30,301 nucleotides of DNA, taken from positions 1-30,301 of the forward strand of contig JBJLGD010000032.1 of the NCBI GenBank assembly GCA_045565015.1. The letters run 5' to 3'. This DNA is from GCA-2697345 sp045565015. GTDB lineage: Bacteria; Pseudomonadota; Alphaproteobacteria; Rhodobacterales; Rhodobacteraceae. The notes under the pieces are model-generated. The model had not been told where the DNA came from and did not search any database. It saw only the letters and a program-made list of their open reading frames with translations. Of this stretch, positions 6,567 to 15,406 are shown one piece after another. The first letter of the stretch is position 1. Each line of letters begins with the position of its first letter. The translations under genes were made by a program, and so were the position numbers.

Positions 6567-9008
6567 ATGACAGATTTTCCAACAACGGCTAGGGTGGTAG
6601 TAATTGGAGGGGGTGTTGTTGGAGCTTCGGCTTTATATCACCTTGGTAAGTTTGGGTGGAAAGATTGTGTCTTACTAGAAAAGAATGAACTAACTGCTGG
6701 TTCTACATGGCATGCGGCTGGAAACTGTCCCTCTTTCAGTACGTCTTGGGCTATCATGAATATGCAGAGATATTCTTTAGAACTTTATCGCGGGTTAGAA
6801 AAAGAAGTCGATTACCCGATGAATTACCATGTTACTGGATCTCTCAGATTAGCGCATTCGTTTAATCGTATTAAGGAGTTTGAAAGATCCAGAGGTATGG
6901 GTAAATATCAAGGCATGAACCTAGAGATTATGCAAATCTCTGAAATGAAGGATATCTATCCTTTTTTAGAAACCCACGACTTGGCGGGTGGTTTATATGA
7001 TCCAAATGATGGCGATATTGACCCGGCACAACTAACTCAGGCTTTGGCTAAGGGTGCAAGGCAGATGGGTGGAAAAATTTTGAGATTTACTCCGGCGACA
7101 GGTATTTCAAGAGTCGGTGATGAATGGGTTGTACATACTAATAAAGGTAATATTAGGTGTGAGAAGGTTGTTAATGCCGCTGGTTACTATGCTCAAAGAG
7201 TTGGTGAATGGTTTAAGCCTTATGGAGGAAGGACAGTTCCAATGGCAACAATGTCCCATCAGTATTTTTTGACAGAGCCAATAAAAGAACTAGAAGACTG
7301 GACAAAAGATAATGGAAAACTCCCCTTATTAAGGGATGTGGATAGTAGTTACTACTTGAGACAAGAGAAATTTGGGCTAAATCTTGGTCCCTACGAAAGA
7401 AACTGTAAGGCGCACTGGGTAACTCCAGATGACCCAATGCCAGATGATTTCAGTTTTCAACTTTATCCAGATGATTTGGAAAGACTAGAGTGGTACATTG
7501 AAGACGCAATGGCACGAGTTCCTATTCTAGGAATGTCCGGAGTTGGTAGAGTAATAAACGGACCAATCCCATATGCGCCAGATGGGCTTCCTTTGATAGG
7601 GCCAATGCCCGGTGTAAAAAATGCTTATGAAGCATGTGTCTTTACCTTTGGGATAACTCAAGCTGGCGGAGCAGGGAAAGTATTAGCTGAATGGGTAACT
7701 GAAGGGCAGACTGAATGGGATATGTGGGCCGTAGATCCAAGACGTTATACTGCTTATGCGGATAGTGATTACTCTTTAAAAAAAGCTATAGAAATTTATG
7801 GCCATGAATATGCAATGCATTATCCAAATTATGAGTGGCCTGATGGAAGAGATAAAAAATTATCACCGATCCATGATATGGTTAAAGAACTTGGTGGTGT
7901 GATGGGTGCATATAATGGTTGGGAAAGGGCGACTTGGTTTTCAAAGCCTGGGGATGACACTTCCTTAGAGGCTTGTGAAACATGGGAAAGATTTGGTCCC
8001 TGGGAAAAAAGAGTCAAAGAAGAATGTGAAAATGTTAGGGACGGTTGTGGAATCTTAGATCTACCGGGTTTTTCTCGCTTCCGATTAAATGGTGCCGGAA
8101 CTGCGGACGAAATAAGGTCATTATGTACAGGATCTATACCAAAAATAGGTCGTATGAATCTAATTTACATTTCAGATAATAGGGGCCGGATAGTTACGGA
8201 GATGTCATGTGTTAGACTTGCAGAAGATGATTTTATTTTAATTACAGCAGCAGCTGCACAATGGCATGATAAAGACTTATTAGTGGAAAGGCTTTCAAGT
8301 AAGATAAAGATTATTGATGATACTGATCAAATAGATACTTTAATAATTACTGGCCCGCAGTCTAGAAATGTTCTAGCGAAAATTTCTAATGCTGATCTTG
8401 ATAAAGAATGGTTGACCCATCAGACAGCTGTAGTTTCTGGTGTCGACGCTCTTGTTATTAGAGTTTCGTTTGCTGGCGAGTTGGGATGGGAGATTCATCT
8501 AAAGAATGAATGCGTCCATAAGGTTTATGACTCGGCTATAGCAAATGGTGCGAAACCTTTTGGTATGTATGCTTTGAATTCTCTAAGAATAGAAAAAGGA
8601 TATCGAGCTTGGAAAGGTGACCTAACAACAGATTATACACTAATAGAAGGTGGCTTAGATAGATTTATCAAGTTTGACAAACCACAAGACTTTTGTGGAA
8701 AAGGCGAGCTGATGAAAGAAAAACATAGAGGTGCTAAAAAAAGGTTTGTAACTCTGGTTATCGATAATGATGTCTATGATACGCCCTACATGTCAACGAT
8801 TTGGAATGGTTCAAATGCTGTTGGAGAAACTACTTCGGGAGCGTGGGGTTATAGGGTTAACCAAGCTATAGCTCTGGGAATGGTAAAATCAGGGTTCAAT
8901 GAACCTGGTCAAAAATTGGAAGTTGAAATTTATGGAAGGAGATATGGAGCTACTGTGCAAGAAGATAAACCTTTATGGGATCCAAAAAATGATCGGCTCA
9001 GATTATGA
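6567..9008 (+). CDS. FAD-dependent sarcosine/dimethylglycine dehydrogenase-type protein with GcvT domain (copy 1)
   Basis: This is an 813-aa cytoplasmic flavoprotein with the dimethylglycine/sarcosine dehydrogenase architecture. An N-terminal DAO fold has GGGVVG at 14-19 and E38 for the FAD ribose. TWHAAG follows, with H49 at the position of the covalent FAD histidine of mammalian dimethylglycine dehydrogenase. Next come an FAO_M linker (about 375-435) and a GcvT-like folate domain from NGWERATWF (about 450) to about 800, including its C-terminal barrel. The expected reaction is oxidative N-demethylation, passing the carbon to tetrahydrofolate as 5,10-methylene-THF. E545 stands where the second copy has Asp in its putative folate site, so folate use is less certain here. 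AAAGG precedes the ATG by 8 bases. The stop overlaps the next start (ATGA). The exact N-methyl substrate is not readable from sequence. Confidence 0.88.
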   Translation: MTDFPTTARVVVIGGGVVGASALYHLGKFGWKDCVLLEKNELTAGSTWHAAGNCPSFSTSWAIMNMQRYSLELYRGLEKEVDYPMNYHVTGSLRLAHSFNRIKEFERSRGMGKYQGMNLEIMQISEMKDIYPFLETHDLAGGLYDPNDGDIDPAQLTQALAKGARQMGGKILRFTPATGISRVGDEWVVHTNKGNIRCEKVVNAAGYYAQRVGEWFKPYGGRTVPMATMSHQYFLTEPIKELEDWTKDNGKLPLLRDVDSSYYLRQEKFGLNLGPYERNCKAHWVTPDDPMPDDFSFQLYPDDLERLEWYIEDAMARVPILGMSGVGRVINGPIPYAPDGLPLIGPMPGVKNAYEACVFTFGITQAGGAGKVLAEWVTEGQTEWDMWAVDPRRYTAYADSDYSLKKAIEIYGHEYAMHYPNYEWPDGRDKKLSPIHDMVKELGGVMGAYNGWERATWFSKPGDDTSLEACETWERFGPWEKRVKEECENVRDGCGILDLPGFSRFRLNGAGTADEIRSLCTGSIPKIGRMNLIYISDNRGRIVTEMSCVRLAEDDFILITAAAAQWHDKDLLVERLSSKIKIIDDTDQIDTLIITGPQSRNVLAKISNADLDKEWLTHQTAVVSGVDALVIRVSFAGELGWEIHLKNECVHKVYDSAIANGAKPFGMYALNSLRIEKGYRAWKGDLTTDYTLIEGGLDRFIKFDKPQDFCGKGELMKEKHRGAKKRFVTLVIDNDVYDTPYMSTIWNGSNAVGETTSGAWGYRVNQAIALGMVKSGFNEPGQKLEVEIYGRRYGATVQEDKPLWDPKNDRLRL

Positions 9009-9886
9009 CTATTACATTACTTGATGGAGGAATGGGCCAGGAGCTTTTGAAACGGAGTTCTGATAGTCCAACGTCATTATGGGCCACTCAGTTGATGATT
9101 GATCATCCAGAGATCGTAAAACAAGTCCATAATGATTACTTCTCAGCTGGAGCTGATATTTGTACGACAAACACGTACGCCATTCATCGTGATAGGCTTT
9201 TGAGGGCTGGTAAGATAGCCGACTTCGAATTATTACACCAGATTGCTTGCGAGGTTGCAAATGAGTCCAGAGATAACTTTGGGCAAGGCCTAATCGCAGG
9301 GTCGCTGGGACCTTTAGGATGGTCATATAATTCTAAATCACTAGTTCGAGAGGAGGAAGCAACCAAACTCTATGAAGAAATTATCCATATACAAGAATCA
9401 TTAGTTGATCTTTTTTTAATTGAAACTGTGTCATCAATTGATCAGGGGACAGGTGCATTGAAAGCAGCTTCCCGCCAAGCTAAACCGTTTTGGATAGCAT
9501 TTTCGGTAGCTGATCAAGATGGAACAAAGCTTAGATCAGGGGAAGATCTAAATTCGATCTCAAGTCTAATCGATAAGTATAACCCTTCTGCAATCTTACT
9601 TAATTGTTCTACACCAGAAGCAATAAGTAGTGGTCTATCTTTGTTGAAGCATTTTGACTTACCTTTTGGCGCTTATGCTAACGGTTTCGTAGAAATTGTA
9701 AACGAATATAAAACATCAGGCTCAACCGTTGATCTGTTACCTGTTCGGGAGGACCTTAACCCAGAAAAATATGCTGATTTTGTCTCAACCTGGGTTGATT
9801 TAGGGGCTACTATTATAGGTGGTTGCTGTGAGGTTGGACCTGAGCACATTGGAGAATTAGCTAAAAGATTTAAAGGGTCTAACTAA
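9005..9886 (+). CDS. Homocysteine S-methyltransferase family protein (betaine- or methylsulfonium-dependent)
   Basis: This 293-aa cytoplasmic zinc enzyme is a homocysteine S-methyltransferase barrel (PF02574), making methionine from homocysteine and a methyl donor. Zinc ligands are visible as C201 in LLNCSTPE and the C274-C275 pair in IIGGCCEVGP, with the N-terminal LLDGGMGQEL (5-14) and TTNTYA typical of the family. Donors in characterised members are S-methylmethionine (MmuM) or glycine betaine (BHMT); sequence alone does not choose. Its position, overlapping a demethylase on each side (ATGA upstream, TAATG downstream), favours glycine betaine, whose product dimethylglycine would feed the flanking enzymes. 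A dimethylsulfoniopropionate or S-methylmethionine donor remains possible. The overlaps suggest translational coupling. Confidence 0.9.
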   Translation: MTITLLDGGMGQELLKRSSDSPTSLWATQLMIDHPEIVKQVHNDYFSAGADICTTNTYAIHRDRLLRAGKIADFELLHQIACEVANESRDNFGQGLIAGSLGPLGWSYNSKSLVREEEATKLYEEIIHIQESLVDLFLIETVSSIDQGTGALKAASRQAKPFWIAFSVADQDGTKLRSGEDLNSISSLIDKYNPSAILLNCSTPEAISSGLSLLKHFDLPFGAYANGFVEIVNEYKTSGSTVDLLPVREDLNPEKYADFVSTWVDLGATIIGGCCEVGPEHIGELAKRFKGSN

Positions 9887-12330
9887 TGAAAAAAATACCT
9901 GATAGGGCGCGAGTAGTAATAATAGGTGGAGGAATTATAGGTTGCTCTGTGGCTTATCATCTAGCCAAACTGGGATGGAAGGACATAGTTTTATTAGAGC
10001 GTAAGAAGTTAACATCAGGAACCACATGGCATGCTGCTGGGTTGATTGCCCAACTTAGAGCCACGTCAAATATGACAAAATTAGCAAAATATAGTCAGGA
10101 ACTTTATGGTCAATTAGAGGCAGAGACTGGCCTAGCAACCGGATTTAAGAGATGTGGTTCTATAACCGTAGCCTTGACGGAAGAAAGAAAAGAAGAAATT
10201 TTTAGGCAAGCTGCTATGGCTCGAGCTTTTGGTGTTGAGATTGAAGAAATAACCCCTCATGAAGTCAAAGAAAGATACCCCTATTTAAATACTACAGATG
10301 TGTTGGCAGGGGTGTACTTGGATAAAGATGGTCAGGGAGATCCGGCTAATATAGCCTTATCTTTGGCAAAAGGTGCGCGCCAAAATGGTGTATTTATTGA
10401 GGAAAATGTAGAGGTTGTAGCAGCAAACAAAAATGATGAAAGAGTTACAAGTCTTACCTGGGATAATAACCGTGAAAAAGGTATAATCAACTGTGACCAT
10501 GTCGTTAATTGTGCTGGTATGTGGGGGAACGAGGTCGGCCGAATATTGGGTGTTAATGTACCATTACATGCGTGTGAGCATTTTTACGTTGTAACCGAGG
10601 CTATTCCAAACTTGAGTGAGCTACCTGTCCTTAGAGTCCCAGACGAGTGTGCCTATTATAAAGAAGATGCGGGAAAAATATTGTTAGGGGCTTTTGAGCC
10701 AGTATCTAAACCTTGGGGTATGACAGGAATTTCGAAAAACTTTGAATTCGATGAACTCCCAAATGATTTTGACCATTTTGAACCGATTTTAGAGGCAGCA
10801 TGTAATAGATTCCCAGCACTTTCTGAGGCAGGCATACATACATTTTTTAATGGGCCTGAGAGCTTTACTCCGGATAACGCATATCACCTCGGTCTTGCTC
10901 CAGAAATGGATAATGTTTGGGTTGCGGCTGGCTTTAATTCGGTAGGAATTCAGTCGGCTGGTGGAGCTGGAATGGCCCTAGCTGAGTGGATGGATTCTGG
11001 TTCAAAGCCTTTTGATCTAGGAGATGTAGATATTTCACGTATGCAAGCGTTCCAAGGAAATAAAAAGTATTTATTTGAGAGATCCAAAGAAACACTTGGT
11101 CTCTTATATGCTGACCATTTCCCATTTTTACAAAAAAAGACGAGTAGGGGGATTAGAAGAACACCTTTCCATGAGAGCCTATTAAAGTTTGGTGCTGTTA
11201 TGGGGGAAGCTGCTGGTTGGGAAAGAGCTAATTGGTTTGCTAAAGAAGGGGAAGATCATTTTTATAGGTATTCATGGAAAAGGCAGAATTGGTTTAATAA
11301 TGTCGCTGAAGAGCATCACTCGATAAGACATAATATTGGGATTTATGATATGTCATCATTTGGTAAAATACGGGTTGAGGGTTCTGATGCTGAGAGATTT
11401 TTAAATTATATGACAGGCGCAAATTGTTCCGTAGATATCGGAAAAATTGTTTACGCACAGTTTCTGAACATTAATGGAGGTATCGAAGCCGATGTAACAA
11501 TTACCCGCCTATCTGAGACGAGTTATCTTATTGTTACTCCTGCGGCGACAAGGTTGGCAGATCAAACATGGTTGCGTCGTCATATTACAAATTTTCAAGT
11601 GATACTTACTGATGTTACTTCTGGAGAAGGGGTTCTGGCGGTAATGGGACCTAACTCGAGGTCTTTATTGTCATCTATTTCGTCGGCTGATTTTTCCAAT
11701 AAGTCTAACCCATTTGGGACCTGTCAGGAAATAGAGATAGGTTTAGGTCTTGCGAGGGCACATCGTGTTTCATATGTTGGAGAGCTCGGTTGGGAAATAT
11801 ATATATCAGCAGATCAGTGTGGTCACGTTTTTGAGGTTTTGTGGGAGGCTGGACAAAAACTTAATGCCAAACTTTGCGGTATGCATGTTATGGATAGTTG
11901 TCGGATTGAAAAAGCCTATCGGCATTTTGGTCATGATATAACGTGTGAGGATCATATTCTTGAAGCGGGTCTGGGGTTTGCAGTTAACATCGAGAAAGCC
12001 AGTTTTATCGGTAAAGAAGCCGTAATTAGAAAAAAAGAAAATGGATTAGAAAGAAGGCTACTGCAATTTAGACTGAATGACTCAGAACCATTATTATACC
12101 ATAATGAACCAATATTAAGAGATGGAAAGGTTGTCGGATATCTTTCATCTGGCGCTTATGGGCATCACTTTAAAGCAGCGGTTGGTTTAGGTTATGTTCC
12201 ATGCAAGGGTGAGAAAATAGAACAGCTTTTGGAATCTTCTTACGAGATAGATGTAGCCGGAACAAAAGTATCAGCCGAGGCTTCGATAAGGCCGATGTAC
12301 GACCCTTCTTCTAAGTTGCTGAAAGTTTAG
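9886..12330 (+). CDS. FAD-dependent sarcosine/dimethylglycine dehydrogenase-type protein with GcvT domain (copy 2)
   Basis: This 814-aa paralogue of the first operon enzyme is nearly the same length and domain order. It has a DAO fold with GGGIIG at 14-19, E38, and TTWHAAGL with H49 as the likely covalent FAD site. An FAO_M segment and a GcvT domain starting near AAGWERANWF follow, then a GcvT C-terminal barrel. The folate-domain stretch INGGIEADVTITRL keeps D536, which corresponds to the folate-contacting Asp of glycine-cleavage T-protein, so THF-linked demethylation is likely. It would act on dimethylglycine or sarcosine and yield the next lower N-methylglycine plus methylene-THF. The start overlaps the preceding stop by one base (TAATG). 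The two copies probably divide successive steps; which does which is an open question. Confidence 0.9.
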   Translation: MKKIPDRARVVIIGGGIIGCSVAYHLAKLGWKDIVLLERKKLTSGTTWHAAGLIAQLRATSNMTKLAKYSQELYGQLEAETGLATGFKRCGSITVALTEERKEEIFRQAAMARAFGVEIEEITPHEVKERYPYLNTTDVLAGVYLDKDGQGDPANIALSLAKGARQNGVFIEENVEVVAANKNDERVTSLTWDNNREKGIINCDHVVNCAGMWGNEVGRILGVNVPLHACEHFYVVTEAIPNLSELPVLRVPDECAYYKEDAGKILLGAFEPVSKPWGMTGISKNFEFDELPNDFDHFEPILEAACNRFPALSEAGIHTFFNGPESFTPDNAYHLGLAPEMDNVWVAAGFNSVGIQSAGGAGMALAEWMDSGSKPFDLGDVDISRMQAFQGNKKYLFERSKETLGLLYADHFPFLQKKTSRGIRRTPFHESLLKFGAVMGEAAGWERANWFAKEGEDHFYRYSWKRQNWFNNVAEEHHSIRHNIGIYDMSSFGKIRVEGSDAERFLNYMTGANCSVDIGKIVYAQFLNINGGIEADVTITRLSETSYLIVTPAATRLADQTWLRRHITNFQVILTDVTSGEGVLAVMGPNSRSLLSSISSADFSNKSNPFGTCQEIEIGLGLARAHRVSYVGELGWEIYISADQCGHVFEVLWEAGQKLNAKLCGMHVMDSCRIEKAYRHFGHDITCEDHILEAGLGFAVNIEKASFIGKEAVIRKKENGLERRLLQFRLNDSEPLLYHNEPILRDGKVVGYLSSGAYGHHFKAAVGLGYVPCKGEKIEQLLESSYEIDVAGTKVSAEASIRPMYDPSSKLLKV

Positions 12331-12375
12331 ACTTAGCCTAGAGTCAAAGAGTATATTCAATGATTAATAGGGTAA

Positions 12376-13023
12376 ATGAGTAAAATCTATAAACCACCAT
12401 TGGATCCGTTAGATATTATCTATGAGGATGCGGAGTTTGTGATAGTGAACAAACCGTCTGGGCTATTATCCGTACCGGGTAAAGGGAAGCATCTATCAGA
12501 TTGCTTATTGGAACGCCTTAAACTTATATTTCCTGATGCTCTTTTGGTTCATAGACTAGATAGAGATACATCAGGATTGATTATTTTTGCTTTAACAAAA
12601 TTTTCACAACGTCATATTAGTCTTCAATTTGAAAAAAGACAAATAAAGAAGGCGTATGTAGCGGATGTTTGGGGAAAGCTAGGTAAAAAAAGGGGGGTCG
12701 TTAACTTACCTTTAATCGTTGATTGGCCAAACCGTCCAATGCAACATGTTGATCACGAAATTGGTAAAGAGGCAATTACAGAATGGAAAGTTCAACGCTA
12801 TAGCAAGGTTAGTACGCGCGTTAAATTAAGTCCAAAAACAGGTAGGTCTCATCAACTTAGAGTGCATATGAAAGAGATAGGGCATCCAATTTTAGGTGAT
12901 CCTTTTTATGCAACTGGAAAGGCTGCAGATTTCCCAAGACTAATGCTACACGCAGAAAGCTTGCGTTTTAATCACCCAAATGGAGGAAAAGGGGTTCAAT
13001 TTAAAGTGGTCTGTCCTTTTTAA
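12376..13023 (+). CDS. rluA: Pseudouridine synthase RluA
   Basis: RluA converts a specific uridine of 23S rRNA (U746 in E. coli) and tRNA U32 to pseudouridine. The 215-aa product is close to E. coli RluA (219 aa) along its full length. It has VNKPSGLLSVPG (24-35), the catalytic loop HRLDRDTSG (59-67, catalytic D62), LPLIVDWPNRP and TGRSHQLRVHM. It lacks the N-terminal S4 domain seen in RluC/RluD, which supports the short RluA type. The ATG at 12376 follows AGGG closely. It lies 45 bases after the demethylase operon in the same direction and ends before a good intrinsic terminator. Confidence 0.93.
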   Translation: MSKIYKPPLDPLDIIYEDAEFVIVNKPSGLLSVPGKGKHLSDCLLERLKLIFPDALLVHRLDRDTSGLIIFALTKFSQRHISLQFEKRQIKKAYVADVWGKLGKKRGVVNLPLIVDWPNRPMQHVDHEIGKEAITEWKVQRYSKVSTRVKLSPKTGRSHQLRVHMKEIGHPILGDPFYATGKAADFPRLMLHAESLRFNHPNGGKGVQFKVVCPF

Positions 13024-13099
13024 AAGTCTATTTGAATTCCGATACCATACTTTAATCTTCATAATATAAAAGGATACTTTTATACTGGACATAAGATTA

Positions 13100-13134
13100 G
13101 GCGTTACCCAAATGTGAGTAACGCCATTTTCTTT
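13100..13134 (+). terminator. Intrinsic terminator between rluA and pnp
   Basis: GGCGTTAC (13100-13107) pairs perfectly with GTAACGCC (13118-13125) around a 10-base loop. A T-rich tail follows (13127-13134), reaching the last codon of the convergent pnp. The stem is GC-richer than its surroundings. The T-tail is on the plus strand, so it best serves rluA, though the hairpin may also protect the 3' end of pnp mRNA. Confidence 0.75.
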
Positions 13135-15265
13135 AATCTTTGGCAGTATCTTCGGTTATTTCTTCCCCAGTTTCTTGATCTACAACCTTCATGGAAAGAC
13201 GAACTTTACCTCGATCATCAAACCCTAAGAGCTTAACTTTTACCTCTTGACCTTCTTTTAAAACATCTGAGGGATGCTTCAATCGACGGTTCTCAATTTG
13301 TGATACATGGACAAGGCCATCACGTTTTCCAAAGAAGTTTACAAAAGCACCAAAGTCCACAATTTTTACAACTGTTCCCGTGTATATAACGCCTTGTTCG
13401 GGTTCAGCGACAATTGAGTGAATCATTTCATATGCTTTGGATATGGACTCACCATCTGGAGAGGCAATTTTTATAACACCCTCATCATTTATGTCGACTT
13501 TTGCTCCGGAAACTTCGACTATTTCACGGATTACTTTTCCTCCAGAACCTATAACGTCTCTAATTTTTTCTGTAGGTATTTGCATAGTCTCAATTCGAGG
13601 GGCATGAACAGAAAAGTCACTCGCCTCAGTTAACGCATTGGCCATTTCTTTAAGAATATGTAATCTACCTTCTTTAGCTTGCCCGAGTGCTTTTTGCATT
13701 ATTTCTGAAGTAATACCTGCAACTTTTATATCCATTTGAAGCGAGGTTATACCTTTTTCAGTTCCGGCTACTTTAAAGTCCATATCTCCGAGGTGATCTT
13801 CATCACCTAAGATATCAGTTAATACTGCGTAACTACCATCTTCTTCGAGAATTAAACCCATGGCAACACCTGCCACTGGCGCTTTTAAAGGAACACCTGC
13901 GTCCATCATAGACAGTGATCCCCCACAAACGGATGCCATTGAGGATGAACCGTTCGACTCCGTAATTTCAGATACTAACCTCACAGTATATGGAAAATCG
14001 GTTGCTGAAGGTAAAACAGCTTGAAGAGCTCTCCAAGCTAATTTCCCATGACCAATTTCGCGGCGGCCAGGAGGACCGAACCGCCCTACTTCGCCGACAG
14101 AGTATGGTGGGAAATTATAATGCAACATGAAGTTAGATCGATATGTGCCTTCTAAAGCATCGATCATCTGTTCGTCATCACCAGTACCTAGTGTCGTGAT
14201 TACAAGTCCTTGAGTTTCTCCACGAGTAAACAAAGCTGAACCATGTGTTCTAGGAAGAAGCCCTACTTCGGATGAAATTTCCCTAACTTTATCTAATGCC
14301 CGCCCATCAATACGCTTACCTTTTTTCACTACATCACCACGTAAAACTGAGCTTTCGAGTTTTTTCAGAGCAGATCCGAGGTTTTCGTCATCAAGGTCTT
14401 CATCTGATAACGATGCCTTTATAAGATCACGTGCTTCATTTACCGAAGTAGTTCGATCTTGTTTATCTGTTATAGCATAAGCTTTCCGCATTGCTTTTTC
14501 GCCTGATTTTTTTATTTTAGCATAGAGCTTGCTGTAGTCTGGTTGGGTAAATTCGTGAGGTTCCTTCGCACACTCTTCAGCAAAATCGATTATAGTGCTA
14601 ATTACAGGCTGAATCTGTTCATGAGCAAAATTAACTGCTCCCAACATTTCTTCTTCTGTCAGCTCATAGGCTTCAGATTCGACCATCATGACAGCGTCTT
14701 TTGTTCCAGCGACTACAAGATCTAACCGTTGCTCTGGTTTCGTTCTTAGATTTAGCATATCATCGATCTCTGGATTCAAAATATATTCACCATCCTCATA
14801 TCCTACTCTGCACCCTGCGATTGGCCCCATAAAAGGTGCCCCAGATATTGTTAACGCGGCTGATGCCGCAATCAATGCAACAATATCTGGGTCATTAACT
14901 AAATCGTGACTAAGAACACTACAGATTACTAGAACTTCATTTTTGAACCCTGGTACAAACAGTGGGCGAATTGGTCGGTCTATAAGTCGGGAAGTGAGGG
15001 TCTCTTTTTCAGTAGGCCGCGCTTCTCTTTTAAAGAATCCTCCCGGAATTTTTCCTGCTGCGTAGTATTTTTCGTTATAGTGCACAGTTAGAGGGAAAAA
15101 GTCTTGACCAGGCTTTTGCTCCTTAGCAAAAGTTACTGCTGCCATAACGGAAGTTTCCCCATAAGTAGCTATAACGCACCCATCGGCTTGCCGTGCAATT
15201 TTTCCTGTTTCTAATGTGAGAGTTTCTTCTCCCCATTGAATTGATTTTTTTGTCATTTTAAACAT
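13133..15265 (-). CDS. pnp: Polyribonucleotide nucleotidyltransferase (PNPase)
   Basis: PNPase is the phosphate-dependent 3'-5' exoribonuclease of RNA turnover, a homotrimer and usual degradosome partner. From the ATG at 15265 it is 710 aa, as expected. Two RNase PH-like domains carry FFKREARPTEKE and FPPYSVGEVGRFGPPGRRE; the second core is also marked by SEITESNGSSSMASVCGG. A KH domain (IPTEKIRDVIGSGGKVIREI) and an S1 domain (YTGTVVKIVDFGAFVNF) end the protein. I chose ATG 15265 because AAGGA lies 7-8 bases before it and the protein then begins MFKMTKKSIQWGEE like relatives. An upstream in-frame ATG at 15316 would add 17 Lys-rich residues that fall within a hairpin leader. It lies 141 bases after rpsO, with its own promoter candidate. 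Confidence 0.97.
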   Translation of the reverse strand: MFKMTKKSIQWGEETLTLETGKIARQADGCVIATYGETSVMAAVTFAKEQKPGQDFFPLTVHYNEKYYAAGKIPGGFFKREARPTEKETLTSRLIDRPIRPLFVPGFKNEVLVICSVLSHDLVNDPDIVALIAASAALTISGAPFMGPIAGCRVGYEDGEYILNPEIDDMLNLRTKPEQRLDLVVAGTKDAVMMVESEAYELTEEEMLGAVNFAHEQIQPVISTIIDFAEECAKEPHEFTQPDYSKLYAKIKKSGEKAMRKAYAITDKQDRTTSVNEARDLIKASLSDEDLDDENLGSALKKLESSVLRGDVVKKGKRIDGRALDKVREISSEVGLLPRTHGSALFTRGETQGLVITTLGTGDDEQMIDALEGTYRSNFMLHYNFPPYSVGEVGRFGPPGRREIGHGKLAWRALQAVLPSATDFPYTVRLVSEITESNGSSSMASVCGGSLSMMDAGVPLKAPVAGVAMGLILEEDGSYAVLTDILGDEDHLGDMDFKVAGTEKGITSLQMDIKVAGITSEIMQKALGQAKEGRLHILKEMANALTEASDFSVHAPRIETMQIPTEKIRDVIGSGGKVIREIVEVSGAKVDINDEGVIKIASPDGESISKAYEMIHSIVAEPEQGVIYTGTVVKIVDFGAFVNFFGKRDGLVHVSQIENRRLKHPSDVLKEGQEVKVKLLGFDDRGKVRLSMKVVDQETGEEITEDTAKD

Positions 15266-15280
15266 CTTAATTCCTTTTTT

Positions 15281-15335
15281 AGTTACTTTAAGCAAATCTT
15301 TAAGTAACTGCTTCAATGTAGGCCGAATTGCCTAC
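15281..15335 (-). promoter_or_regulatory. Two-hairpin 5' leader of pnp
   Basis: Just upstream of the pnp ribosome site the minus strand can fold two stems. The first is GTAGGC/GCCTAC around a 6-base loop (15318-15335, perfect). The second has 12-base arms at 15281-15292 and 15298-15309 with one mismatch and a 5-base loop. They lie between a TATAAT box and the AAGGA site, so they would form most of the transcript leader. In E. coli the pnp leader is a stem-loop cut by RNase III and then used by PNPase to repress itself. A similar role here is inferred from position and structure only. Confidence 0.5.
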
Positions 15336-15344
15336 TCTATAGTA

Positions 15345-15374
15345 ATTATATTTCTTACCTGGATATCCAGTCGT
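15345..15374 (-). promoter_or_regulatory. Putative pnp promoter with palindrome in its spacer
   Basis: On the minus strand a perfect TATAAT (15350 down to 15345) has a poor -35 candidate ACGACT (15374-15369) at 18 bases. Transcription would begin near 15338, right before the first leader hairpin. A perfect 12-base palindrome, CTGGATATCCAG (15359-15370), occupies the spacer and could be an operator. Confidence 0.4.
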
Positions 15375-15406
15375 AAAGGAAAAGCCCTTCAATGGACTCT
15401 TAACAC

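Noticed and set aside
15318..15335. Hairpin as an rpsO terminator
   Set aside because: It is followed by no T-run on the minus strand and lies downstream of the TATAAT box, so it fits the pnp leader better.
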